Source: Latrodectus hesperus
Taxonomy: Eukaryota > Arthropoda > Arachnida > Araneae > Theridiidae
Length of the DNA: 64,000 nucleotides
Direction: 5' to 3'
Assembly (NCBI GenBank): GCA_037975125.1
Contig: CM075855.1
Location: 81,033,085 to 81,097,084 of the forward strand
Every line of letters starts with the position of its first letter. The first letter of the stretch is position 1. Shown piece by piece: positions 28,301 through 43,100 of the stretch. The position numbers were made by a program, and so were the translations under genes. Under the pieces are notes generated by a model. The model saw only the letters and a list, made by a program, of their open reading frames with translations, did no database searches and was not told the DNA's origin.

Positions 28301-31300
28301 ACACGGGTGGTGCACCTTTAACTGGATATATTATTCAAAAGAAGGAGCGTGGCTCACCAATTTGGACTAAGGCTGCTGATGTTCCAGCATCTCAAACAAA
28401 ATGCACTGTGCCTGGTTTGACAGAAGGAAATGATTATGAATTTAGAGTTATTGCTACCAACAAAGCAGGAGAAAGTGAACCTAGTGATCCTTCTGATTTT
28501 GTTACAGCTAAACCAAAATTCTGTAAGTTTTAAAAAATCATATGCTGTTTTCCATTATTTAAAAGATTACAAACATTCTAAGAAGTTTATTGGAAAGATT
28601 AATAAGTGGGAATAATAAATAAAATAAATTGTAATGTGAAGAAAATTTTAAATTTATGTTATGCTGAGTAAATGGTTTTGCAACATATGTTAAATTTTTT
28701 CCAATTTTAATTTATACTATTTAGAAACTACTCTTAATATCTTGCAAGTATTTCCAAAAAGATTTTGTAGGAGTGAAATAACTATACATTCTTAGTAATC
28801 TAAATGCTTATAAATGTATTTCTGCATTGTTTACTTAATGATAATATTTTCTTTTTAGTGGCTCCCAAGATTATAACACCCTTGCGTGAAATGAAGGTAC
28901 GAGGGGGTATGACTTTGACAGCGGACATCAAATTCATTGGGGAACCAGTACCAGAAGTTGAATGGTCATTAGATGGAAAACCAGTTACTAGTGGTGATAG
29001 AGTGACTATATCTAATTTTGATGATCACACTATCCTCAATATTATTGATGTGAAAAGATCAGATAGTGGTCCTTACACTCTGACAGTGAAAAATGCTCAT
29101 GGCAAAGATAGTGGAATATTGGATGTCAATATATTAGGTTATTCTTTTAAATATTAGTTTTTAGAAATGAACTATTAAGGATTTTATTTGATCAAATATA
29201 TAATATTTCATATTATTTGCAGATAAACCTGGGCCACCTGAAGGACCACTGAATATTGATGAAGTTGATAAAGATAGAGTTAAACTGTCTTGGAAACCAC
29301 CTAAAGATGATGGTGGAAGTCCTCTGACGTATGTTTTCATTTTACTTTGAAATATAAATTTTAAATTATTTCACATTTTACAAAATTTGATTGAAAATTT
29401 TAACATTCATCCAAAAATTATCTAGTTTCATAAATTCAGAAATTAATTTGAATTTGCAAATTTTGATTGAAAATTTCAACAAGGAATTTTTTTCTTAATC
29501 CTTTAAAAATTTTATTTCCTATATATTATATTAGCAAACATTCTTGATGTATACCTTTTATATAATTCAAAACAAATCTAGCTCTTCCCTTGAAAAAGCA
29601 GGAAATGATTTATTTATTTCATAAGAGTGACATAACTCTCAAATAAAAATATATTTGTTTAAATATTTTAATGTACTTTTAAATGAAATGTATTTACAAT
29701 TATTTTAGTTGAATATAAAACAAAAGGTTTATGTGTTGAAATTATATATAAGAAGCAAAGAAACATTAGTAACTAATTTTGAATGTGCTAAAATAATTAA
29801 TGAGACTTATTAATCAATTTTTTCTTATTTGTCATTCATGTAATTTATATTTAGTTTTTTTCAAATCTTTAATTATAATGAATAAACTTTCCATGAAAAC
29901 TACAAATTTTTATTTTTCAGTGGTTACGTTGTTGAAAAACGTGACAAAACCAGAGGTGGTAGTTGGCTGCCTGCAGTGTCTTTTGTTAGTCCAACAAGTC
30001 GAAGCTGTACAGTTCCTAAACTAACTGAAGGGACAGAATATGAATTTCGAATTATGGCTCAAAATGCAAATGGAACATCTGAACCACTTACTACTGACAA
30101 ACCTGTTATTGCTAAAAGTCCATATGGTAATTAAATAGATTATCAGATTTATATTAATATAAATACACATCTATCAATATTGTTTAAAAAAATAAAGTAT
30201 TTGAGATGATAAAATGTGATATAAAGCCTTATTTGTTTTTGTATTTAATATTAATTTTATTCAAGGCTTTCTAAAATTGATTTTAAATCATTGAGTGTTT
30301 TTATTTAATCAAAATAGATTAAGCACTTGGGAACTTGAACAAGTGTCAACATTGAAGAAAATATCTTATTAATAACTAATTATGTACACATTAAAGAAGT
30401 GAATTTATTGTCAGTTAAATAAAAATATTCACCATGTTTAATTAACTAATAAATACTTAATATGTTTATTTTTCAGTTTTATTTAACATTTACATATTTT
30501 TCATTTGACAAAACATTGAAAATTTGTCATGATTTAATGACTGGCTGAAACTGCATAACTTCATTCATACTGTGTGTTTGGTATATTGTGTTATTCAATA
30601 AAGCCAAATAAATAAACCTAAAGCTAATTCACTTTAAATAAATGAAACTGGAAAATTAGAGCCTTATCAAATATATATAATGACCTAAGAAATGTGAATA
30701 AGTATAGTTATAAAATGATGCCATTTTAAAGCATGTTTTGCATGAATTGTTCAAAATATCAGTCATTTAAAGTCAAAAAGTATCGAAAGGGATTGATAGT
30801 TTTCCTAATAAGCTAAATATTTATTTAAAACTTATAATTTTGAATATCCATTCTATATGGTTTTCTATTTATTATTCCTTGAAAAATTGCAGGAGTTCCT
30901 GGAAGACCTGGACAACCAGAGCCTGTTGACTATGACAGAGATTTCATTAAATTAAAATGGGAACCACCTAGATCCAATGGTGGTTCACCTATCATTGGTT
31001 ATGACATTGAAAGGAAAGATAAAAAATCAAACAGATGGGTTAAAGTTAATAAAGCTCCAGTTCCTGTAAGTTCAATCAGTTTTCAACAGCTCTTCTACTA
31101 TAATTTATTGTATAAATAATTCTTTGCAGAATTGATTCATAATTAATGTGAATTTATTATTGGTTATATGTAAATAACTATTTGTAATTGGTTATATGTA
31201 AGAACGATGTAAATAATTCTTAACATTGTAATTTTTAACTTGCCCTTGAAAGTAGTAATCTGATTTTTTCAGGAATCATTCCAAAAAGAACTTTTTTTTT

Positions 31301-34300
31301 CAAATTTAATATATGTTGTGTACTTCAAATGAAAGTATATATTGTTTATATTTATGTAGTATTACATATTACAATACAAATTGGTTATCATCTTACTATA
31401 TATGTATATTTTTTATTTTGCTTACACTTTATATCAACTGTTTTAGAGTTGTATGTATACTGATGATACCGTGACAGATGGCCATCAGTATGAATATAGA
31501 ATAAGTGCTAAAAATGCTGCTGGTAATGGTCCTACTAGTGAAACATCAGTTCCAATTGTGGCAAAACCCATGAAAGGTACCTAAATTTGTTGAATCATTT
31601 AATATTCTTCCCATTTTGATTTGGATTCTTCTAACACTGCTTATTATTTTAAGAAGCTATTTTATCATATATATTAATTTTTCCAATAAAAATGCGACTT
31701 TATATATTTATTTAAATAGTGAACATATTTATAGTACAATTTTATAACTTTAATAAAGCTAATTTTTTAATAAACATATTTTTAAGAAAATTTAATTTTA
31801 GTTGAAAATGTTTCTTTAAATTCAAGCGTTTTAAAGTTGCATTCTAAAATACTATAAAAATTAATGGTTTTTTTTCAAAGATACATGCATTAAGCAAAAA
31901 TTATCTTAAGTAAATTGTATGTATTAGAAAATAATTTCAAAATATATGATCTTAAATTATATTTTATTTAGTTTCATTGGAGAATGAAAACTTATTCATA
32001 TTTTTTACTTAAATTTCTGATAACAAGTAATTTTGATTTAATGTATTTTCAATTTATTTTTTTATATATTCTAATACATGTAAAATTAATATATACTCAT
32101 GCCTATTATTAGTCTTATTCTCTAATTGTTTAACTTACTTCTATTTTAAGAAAAACCAAAACTTCATCTCGATGGACTGTATGGCAAAGTAATAAGAGTA
32201 AAAGCTGGTGATCCTCTTCGTATAAATATGCCCTTAACTGGGGCACCAACACCTACTTGCTCTTGGACAGTGAATGATAAACCTCTACCAGTTACAAATC
32301 GTATCCAAACAGAAGCCACTGAAGACAGTGTTGGATTATCTATTCCATTAACTCAAAGATCTGACAGTGGAAAATACACTATAACAGCTAAGAATGCTCA
32401 TGGTGAAGATTCTGCTGATGTTACTGTATTAGTTTATGGTAAGTAATATTGTTTTGGAAGATAAAATATAATTATCTTAGAAAAATTTGTCTGCATCAGT
32501 TTTTATCTTTCTACATACTTGTATTTTGTAAAAAAAAGATTCGAATTAGAACATTTAAAATAATTTTATAATTAAAATTAACATTGATGTGATTTCAAAT
32601 CTCAATGGTATTATTACTCAAACTGTTAGCTATTTTGCTGAGAAATAATAATATTGATATTTTAAAAATCGCCTTTGTGATTAAGTAATTTTTTTCATTA
32701 TTATAGAAATTAGTTAAGCTTTTAAAACATTTAAATAAAATAAATACCATGATAAAAAATTATCTCATTTGATAAAAAATTTTAGTTTAACTGAATACTT
32801 CATACTTAAAAAAATAGTTTCAGATATTTTTAAGGAAAAAACAATGCAAGCAAAAAACAATACAAGCAAAAATTAACTTCTAGATTATTTATTAGAGATC
32901 ATTGAAATATTTACATATCACTTTCAGATTTAAATTTAAACCTGCTTTCATTTGCGAAACTTGATTTATAATGAAATTTTTTTGTCCTGTATACTGAAAC
33001 TGAACAAATGGCTACTTTTTTGTTTTTAGTATATTTTAAGAAAATATTCTATGTAATACCACACATCTTATTTCAAACCATTTAATTTAAACTTTAGTAA
33101 TGACACTTTTTTTCACTCTATGGGATGATTTTTTTTATATTTTTATACAAAAGAACACAATATGTTTTAGATTTACTGTTCTTTTAAATCAGTTTTAAAT
33201 TATGGTATTATTTATCATACTCTCTATCATAAGAAATTTATTTCTTAGTTTTCTTTAATTTTTTTAGTTAATTATACTTTCAATGTGATTTTAAGTATCA
33301 TGATATAATTATTTTAAAAGATAAAATTTTAATTTCATATTAATTTTAATTTGGGCACATTAATTAAAATTGTTAAAGTTATTTAAATTAATTTCATTTT
33401 AGATAAGCCTGGTTCACCTAAAAATATGGAATATCCAGAAGTTACTGCAAATTCCATTACTTTGAAATGGAAGAAACCAGATGATGATGGTGGTTCTGAC
33501 ATTACTGGTAAATATTTCAAAAGAATTCCCATAAAAAAATAAAAGGATTAAAGTGTAGTTACATATTCTGTATTGTTTAAAATTTGTTTCATTATTGTAA
33601 TACAAAATTATATCATTGCAAAATGTAAGCAAATGTGTTTTTTCTATTTTCAACAAATTTATAATATCTCTTTATAATTATATAAATAAAGTATTCATTC
33701 AAACATTATTATATAATTAAATTGAAGAAAAAAATTTTTACACAAAATACTTGTATAAAAAATTAATTTTACATTCAAATTTTGTAAAATTTTGTATTAA
33801 GGTAAAATTTTCCTGATAAAATTACTGAAATGTAACACCCTTAAGCATTTCTTTTATAAATATTGAAATAATTAAATTTTAAATATTTCCAAAAGTATCC
33901 ATAAAATTGTAATTCTTAATTTTTTTAGATCTTATTTCTTGGACATTATTACAAAATTTTCAGTTTAAATTATTTGGTTGGTAAGAAAAAAGAAACTTTA
34001 TAAGGAAATTGGTATAAAACTGTATTTTTATTCAATAGCAAATTAAATTAGAAGGAAAAGAAAAATAATTTACATTTGCATTTAATTTACTTTATTTTTT
34101 ACATGATTATTGATACAAAAAAATTGCTGTTTTAATCAGTACATTTTTAAAAATGATTTTCATAGAATTTTCCATCTTTTAAAATAGCCCAAAATTTAAA
34201 TTCAGTTCTATTTTTAAGGAAATCAAAATTGAACAATGCTTATTGAAACAATCGTTTATGTAATAAAAATGTAATTTATATATTCTTTTTATCAGATCTA

Positions 34301-37086
34301 AAAATTTATATTCAAAATTGTTAAGAATAGAACAATAATATCTGACTGATGATTGAGTGAAAGATATGATTGATCTTAGATCAATGCGTTATTACTCATA
34401 CTAAATAGTATAAAATTGTTACCTTTTAAAAATTTAAAGTGCCATTTTTCATATACACTTCTCGAATTTTATTATAATAATTAGATATGATTAGTTTTAT
34501 AATTTGAAAATTCTGTTTAAAAATTATTAAACTATTTTTCACTTATGTTTTTGTTACAATGAATATCTAAATAGTTTTTGAAATTTGTAGACAATATAAA
34601 AATTTACATAGATTTAAATTTTCATGAACAGTTAGACATTTAGTAAAAACCTTTTTAGCTTAAAATTTCATGATTGAAATAACAAAATTTATAATTTTTT
34701 AATATGTAATTTAAATATTTTTTTCTTCATTTAAATTTTCAGTTTTATTTACTCTTTTAAGGGGAGGTACCACATTGCTTTTCTTGTAAGACTATTGAAA
34801 CATGAAAAAACTATAATAATAAAAAAAAAACGTTTTCCTTTAATTTAGAAATTGGTGTCAATGGAGAATTCCAACTTATATTTTTAAAATTAACATTTTA
34901 TTAATTATTGTTACCAAATATTCTTTATTAATACTGTAAATAAATTATGTTGTAATTTTTTACCACACAGAATGTTATTGATATTTAAGTTACTCCTATT
35001 AAATAAAACTGCATTAATGAAAAGTTAAATTTTATAGATATTGCATGCAAATGAGATATTATTCAATATCTCATCATTTGAGACTCTGCCTGTTTGAGAT
35101 TGTTGATTTATAACTTAAAATTTACTCTTATGCAGCAAATAATATTAGTATTAAATAAATTATTAACTGAATTTTTTTGAATGTGTCTTAAAGAAACATT
35201 TTATTCTGTAAAAAATTCAAAAAATTTAGTGATATAAATGTTTTTTATGAGTTTTTCTTTATCATTTTTATTTGCATTAAATATATACAACTGCCATTAT
35301 TCGTAATATATTAATTTATTTTCCACTAATCATATTATTCTATATAATGAAAGGATATCAAGTTGAAAAATGTGAAGTTGGTGTTGAAAGGTGGACTCCA
35401 GTGTCCTCCTTCTGTCCAACAACAACATGTGTTGCAAGGAATCTTGACGAAGGCAAACAATACAGATTCCGAATTCGAGCTGAGAATATGTATGGAGTCT
35501 CTGATCCTTTAGAAGGAAAACCAGTTTATGCTAAAAATCCATTTGGTATGTTTTGAAATAACCACTTTCTTTTACTCCTTTTATGACAATTGTTTTATTT
35601 TTACAATATGATTTTTTATTGAATGGAAAGAAATGATAGGGAGTAAAACTACATTATATATCCTTTTGAATTTTTGTGACTTTTAACTAACATTACCTGA
35701 AAAAATTGAGTTGTGGAGTAATTAATCAGTAAAAAATATACATCTGTTAAATTTCTTTGTAGGGTTTTGGATCATTTTGACTTTTATTTAAATACTTTTC
35801 GGTATCTGTATTACTTTAATTTTTCTAACTGTATCCTTAAAAAAGAAAGTGATAGTTCTTTTTAATTTTATCAATGGAATCAAAATCATAAAAATTTTAT
35901 AGTAGCAAGAGAAAGTTTAATTTCAAATAGAAATATTCTAAAAGAAAATTTCCTGATTATTAGAAATCTTTTATTATTTTCTATTTATAAGAATACAAAA
36001 TCATTTTGTAGTTATAGTTTAATGATAAAAATTAATGAAAAACATTAACTATAATAATTTTAAATAAATATTAATTTAAAAATTTCCTAAAATGTACATC
36101 AAGACCATAATTTATATGATCTATTTCTTAATTCAGATGGCTTAAAAATATATGAAAACATGAAAATAATTGAGCTTTATTTTCTGAGCTAAATTCTTTT
36201 GCAATCTTTAATTTTTTTATAAAAAATTCATGAATTTTTTTTTCACTTTTAATTATTTCTTATTATTGATGCATGTGAGAAGACAACCATGTAACCTGGA
36301 AAAATATGTATAAATAAAAAGAAAAAGGTATTTATTTATCAAATTACTAGTGTCCCACTGTCTCTTCAAAATTTTTAATTTCTTTTTGTAACTTGAATTC
36401 TCTACTATTGATTATTCCTTATTGTATGAAAATATCTGGTCATGATTTGCTGTGAAATTGGCCATAGACTTTCAATACCATGGATTTTAAATATTATTAT
36501 GTTTTCCAAATATTTAATTTAATTTTGAAACTGAATATATGAACGCAATGTTAAAGCCTATATGCTATTCTTTATGTACAATGCATAATAGTTCAGTTTA
36601 ATACCTTTAATTTTCAGATACTCCTGATGCTCCTGGGCAACCTAAGGTTAAAGATTTTGGTCCTAATTTCGCTAATATTGCATGGACACCACCGTCCAGT
36701 GATGGAGGAAAACCTATTACTGGTAATATTTAAATAGAGTTCTTGTGCATAAACTTAAATATTCAGAATTGTTTTTACATTTTTTTATTCTATAAAGGTG
36801 TTACAACATTGAACTCATTTTAAGACATAGTTTTAAATAAAATAGTTCAATTGAAAATATTCTTTCTAAATTTGAAACTAAAGTTAGACATTAAAAATAT
36901 GATTTGTTCTAATCACAGTAAAAATATTTTAATTGTTTCACCAAAATGCTTTAAAAGGTTGTATAATTTCTTATCAGTTTAATTGGTAAAAATTCATTAA
37001 AATAGTATTGATATGAAACCAAACTGTCATATTCAAAAATAAAAAATTATCAAAGTTTATTTGTTCTGAAACAAGTAGAAAAACAA

Positions 37087-37169
<83 letters not shown>

Positions 37170-40100
37170 ATATACTATGTGTGTAAATATGTATGTAAAA
37201 TTGTGTGTGCTCAATGATACTGTTATTTTTATTAATGTATGACACCAAGTGAAAATTAAGTGAATTAATTAGTTATGGAACATACTGATTGTATTAATAA
37301 GTCATATTATTCATTCTTCTTATTATTACTACTTGAGTGATCAAAAATAAAAGCAATGGATCCTGCAATTCAATGCTTTAACAAATAAAGCAGTGCATAA
37401 CACAAAATGAAAAGTAAAATTGAAATACTGATTGTGAAGCAGCAAACATTTAGAAAACGTTTGTCATGTTTGGTTTATGAAAAGTTTGTTAAAATATTCT
37501 CATTTATTCATATTTCAGTTATATAATATCAAATAAAATTACGATATTTTTCTTATTTGAAGACATTGGACAAACAGACTTGCCTCTCATTAAGACACAA
37601 TGCTCTACCTAACATGCTACAGTAAATTGTAGATAGTTATTTCTTTTAACTTTGAATCACTTTTGTTAAAGATGCAAGGCAAACAATAATTCCTTTCAGT
37701 TGGAACAACTTATGGCGCCTTTAGTTGTTTTACATGACAACTCTGAGTCAAAGTAATTTCATGTTAGTTTTAATCAAATTTTTAGGTTATATTATTGAAA
37801 AGCGGGAACGTGGAACACCTGATTGGGTGAAAGTTAATTCATTCCCTACTCCACATACCGAATTCAACATTCCTAATTTGAATGAAGGAAAGACTTATGA
37901 GTTCCGAGTAATGGCTGTTAATGAGGGAGGACCAGGTAAACCCAGCAAGCCTTCAAATCCAATTACAGCAAAAGAACAAAAATGTAAGTTTCATTTATTT
38001 AGTAAAAAGCTCTTAATTTTAATTGTAACTTTCCCTTTAAAGAAGTTCAATAATTTAAAATGATTGAAAAAAATATTCTGTTTTTATTTAATGTAAATTT
38101 AATTAATTAAATTTTTTTAATAACAGAAGAAATATTTTCTCTATATTATAGGTTTTTTCTTTAGACATAAACTTTTATTTTAAAATATAATGTAAGTTTG
38201 GAAAAATATTGCACTCTTAAAAATATTGCGAGTTTTTATGATATCATTTAGCTTAAACTTTTTTTAAATAACTTTGCTAAATTTATGCAAAATATTTATT
38301 CAAATATATTCTTAAAAATTTTTTCTAATACTTTTCAAACAATTTTATTTAAACATTTATATTTTCATAGTCTTTTAAGATATTATAGCTTTATTTTAAT
38401 ATTAACTATTTTATCATTGTGCCATTACTGAATTTATAAATTTGCTGCAAAAGGGATGCTTAGAGGACCATTTTATTCAGAATCTCATAATTATATTCAA
38501 CCAAACAATAAAATTAAAATAATTATTTTCAACTAAAAATATATCAGTTTGTCATAGATTCAAGCCAGCTAAACATATGAAGATCCTAATATGCTATTCC
38601 TGCCCTGCTTAAGGTCACTTAAAGTCAAACTGTAGTTTGCATTTCTAATTTGTGCAAAAAAAATATGCTTATTTTAAGATTTTTCTCAAAATATTATTGA
38701 GTTAATGCTATGAATGATATTACTTATGTTTTACCCATTACAGTTGCACCAAATGCACCAGATATGCCCAGAGTAGATAAAGTAACTAAGAACTCTGTCA
38801 CACTGTCCTGGAATAAACCATTACATGATGGTGGAAGTAAAATACAAGGATATCTAATTGAGAAAAAGCCAAAAGGTGCCAAAGAGTGGGATATAATCAA
38901 TACAATACCTCATCCAGACACTACTTTCACAGTAAGTGTTATGAATTAGTAATTTGCTTATTATTTGATTCAATTAAATCAACAACTTAGCAATATTTAA
39001 ATCACAACATATTTGATCTACTGTTTTTAATATTTTGAGTAAAAAAACCTATGCATATTTATAAAATTCCAAATTTCACTAGTAATTAAATCCATGTTTC
39101 AAATTAATTCTACTAAAATCTGCTAAATTGAAGCTTATTTTCAATGCTACTTTTCCTCCAATTTTTTTTTATTAATTAAATGCACTCTTCATTCATTGAG
39201 TAGTTTTAATATATAATATTATCATTATAATACATTTTTTTTTCATAATTTTCAGTTCATAAATTATTTGTATTTAAGTATGGAAAGAAAAGTATGTATA
39301 AACTTTCATAATTTAAACTGTATTTCTAAAAATTTATTCATAGTTATATTTACTAATCTTAACTATTCACTTATGTTTGTTTAATTTTCAGATTTTATTT
39401 CAATCGTAAAAAAGAAATTAATACAGTTGAACTTTATTTATGCAAATCTATTGGGATGGGACCCTGTTCATATAAAAGCCAGCAAATATTTTGAAAATTG
39501 GATTTTTTCAAAAAAATGGTCTATTTTAATCAATTATTGTACATTGAAAATGAGAGAAAAAACTTGATATTTTAAAAGAAAACTTTTAATCAGTCAAATA
39601 GGAACGCAATATTTTTCATGTTAAAATACTACAAGTACTGTACAGTAAATTAAAGTCATTACTTGCTGAACATCTTAGTCAGAGTAGGCTGTTTTACTGC
39701 CTTCATCCATTATCTCACAGCCAAGTTAAGCATTCACTTGACAGTGAGTATTTTCATGTGATCTCATTTGAGTTGATGCTCTATCTATTTCAAAGCTGGG
39801 AAATGATTCACTTGCTGATGGTCCTGTGATTGCTTTAACTTGCACATTAAGTTCATCTTTTTAATCAACACTTTAAATAAGTTGACCATCATTTGCAGTT
39901 TGAAATATGGAGTCTCACTCATATTCCATTCCCCTATATCTTAAGCATTAACTACTTAACACGCAGGAACTTTCAAATAAATGTTTCAGAATTCCTCAAG
40001 TTACATATCTCTCATCCTCATCTTCTCCCTTCTCTTACTATTCTTTCTCTTGAACTTTTTTCTTTTTTTTATTTTCCTTCTCTTTTTCACTCAAATTATT

Positions 40101-43100
40101 TTATTGTTAGAGAGCAAAGAGAGATTTTAACTATTCACTCTAGTTTGTTTTTTTCAAATTCTGAAATTGATTCGGATAGTTGGAGTTATTGCAAATATTA
40201 TCTTTGTAAAACTTTTTTCAATATAAAAATATTAAAAATCATTGATAAATATATCAAATGAATTCTGATTATATATCCTGAATACATTTCGTAAAACAAA
40301 ATATTTGCTTCTTACGTTTATTCACTTATAAAATCGCATATTTATTTACATAAATAGTATTCAAAATTTAATAGGAAGATTGTATCTACAAATGTTCTAT
40401 TACAGGTACCAAACTTGACAGAAGGTGATGAGTATGAATTTAGAGTTATTGCTGTAAACGATGTTGGAGACAGTCCTCCTAGTAGGCCTTGTGCATTAGT
40501 GAAAGTTGAAGATCAACCAGGTAAAGAAAACAAAATGTATATAAAAAATTTTTTTTAACATTTTGAAATATAACTGATCATTTTAAAGCAAAATACAATC
40601 CAATTACAATAATTTGTAATTTGCATTTGAAATAAAATTATTTTTTTAAACACACATTCTTATATGCTTATTACTATTACATTATTATCCAGTGATTTCC
40701 AATTATTTAAAAAAATATCAATTATGTGTAAATTATGCAAAAATGTATCTTTAATTGTCTATATTTCTTTCTCATTGCTGAAAAAATATTTTATTATCAA
40801 ACAATTTATATCTAAAATTTAGAATAAAAATTAAGGAAATGATATTTATATTATTATCAGCCTTATTATTTATAGACATCATTTATCATGAAATTAATAG
40901 TAACTGCTGAAATTTTATTTCGCATTTTTATTTCTGTACATCTTGTATTTAATAATTTTTTTACTCTTTTTATTATATGAGAAATATTAATGTCAATTAT
41001 ATTTAAATAAATGCAATTTGTTTTGCATAGTGCTTTTTCATTTAGATTTTCTTGTTTTTTTTTCCTTTATTTTACCTCAGAATTATATATTAATTAAAAT
41101 TTTTCAGATAAGAGTTATGTGTTTCATGAATTCATTATCAGACTTATGTTTCTGGAATATTAAACTTTGTATTTATATTTAATTTGAATATTTTTTTCAT
41201 AATACTAAAGCTACATTATTTGATTACTTGATATAGATAAGCCCCGAATTGATGCAGGAGCTTTAAAAGATATAACTGTGAAAGCTGGTCAAGAGTTTAG
41301 CTTAACTGCGCCATTTACTGGTTTCCCGAAACCAAATGCAATTTGGTCTCGAAATGAGCTTGATTTGGATGACAAAGATCCAAGATGCTTTTTTAAAGTA
41401 AAATTTTGACGGTTTTTTTTTATAATTTATGTTTACATAGTTACTGTCATTTATCAATTTATTATTCACCTGTTGCTACTGGAAGAATAGTTATATTTTT
41501 ATGAGTAATGTTTCCATATATAAGTTGAGTCATCATAATTTAACTTAGAAAATATTTTAAAATTCTTAGTTTATGTGCTAAATTATGATACTGATTTTTT
41601 AATGATTTTTTCAAATAAAAATTCCTAACTCAAAATATTACAGTAAGCTAGATTCTAATTTCATAGTAACACACTTTTGTTATATAATTTAATGAAATAT
41701 TGTGGGAAAGATAGAACCAATAGCTGATAAAAATACTAATATGTAAAATATCATTGAAAACCATCAATAGTATTGCTCGTGTATTTTCAAAATATTTTTT
41801 GTTTGTTTATTATATTTAATTATCATAAAGTACCCTCCAAAATTAACAGAAATGAAATAAATGTTTTAATTCATATTTTCAAGATTGTTGGTATATTTGG
41901 AACTCTTTATTTGTTATGTGTACTCAATGGATTAAAATTGTTTTTATCTATGGCTAAATTTCAATCATACATATTATGACTTAGCATTTCATATTATGAT
42001 GGTAAATTCTGTTTTATTATATAAATATTTTATTTAATATATTACCATAATTGCAATGTTTGTTAGAGAGTATATAATTCTTGGTTTCAATTTAAATTAA
42101 TTAATTCAAATTTTATGAAGCTCATTTATTTTGTGATTATTTATGTAAAAAACTTTATAAGATTTTGATATCTTCCAAATAAAAGGTTATTATGAATTTT
42201 AGATGCAAAAAATATTATTAAATAATTTATGTTGATTTATTATTTATTACAGGTTGGGGATGATTATGCAGTGTTAGGAATATCAAGTGCAAAACGATCT
42301 GATAGTGGGCAGTATAAACTATTCCTTAAAAATATATCAGGATTTGACACTGCCTATTGTAAAGTTACTGTTTTAGGTTAGTACACTGAATGTTTTTCTA
42401 TTAAACCAGTGATCATGAGTGCAATAATAACTAAAGAAAGTACAATTAATATTTTTATGTATAGTAATCTGGATATTATACAAATGTATTTTATTATTTA
42501 AAAATAAAAAAATTTTATGTAAATAAAATATAATTTTTTAACATTTTTAAGTTCATAATACTCAATTTTATTTTAAGAATTTTAATCTTTGTAACAATAT
42601 ACAGCTTTTTATAGCTCTTTTTACATCTATTAAATTTTTACTGAAAAGCTGTCAATTGGTGACTAATCATGACATAACAGGAATTTATTATGAATAAAAA
42701 TTGCTGATAGATGCATATAAGAAAACTTAAATGATGTCCTTTCTGTATTTTTTCCTTGTTTAGCAAATTAATATATTAATTTTTAAATTGTCAACTAAAT
42801 TGATTACTTAGATGTAATGTAAAGTAAAATTCAATATTATTACAAGTTTTAAAGAAGGAAGAACAGCATCAGAACCTTAAATTCAATAATTTATTTACGG
42901 TATTTTTCTTTGTCTGAATGTTTTCAAAGTTTAAGGGATTTGAGTTTTTAAATTTGTTTTACATAAAAAATATAAAAAATTATTACTGTCAATAAAATAT
43001 AACCATTTAAAATTGTTTGCCTTAAAATCTTTAACAGATCGCCCTGGACCACCAGAGCATTTAAAAGCAGATGATCTTGAAGGAGATTCATTGACACTGA

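Noticed and set aside
37091..37166. TA-rich tract as a replication origin or promoter
   Set aside because: Pure dinucleotide microsatellite, with no supporting sequence features.
39893..40261. 122-aa + strand ORF as a possible exon or gene
   Set aside because: Low-complexity translation of a pyrimidine-rich intron tract; no Fn3 or Ig motifs. Exons 34 and 35 join perfectly without it.
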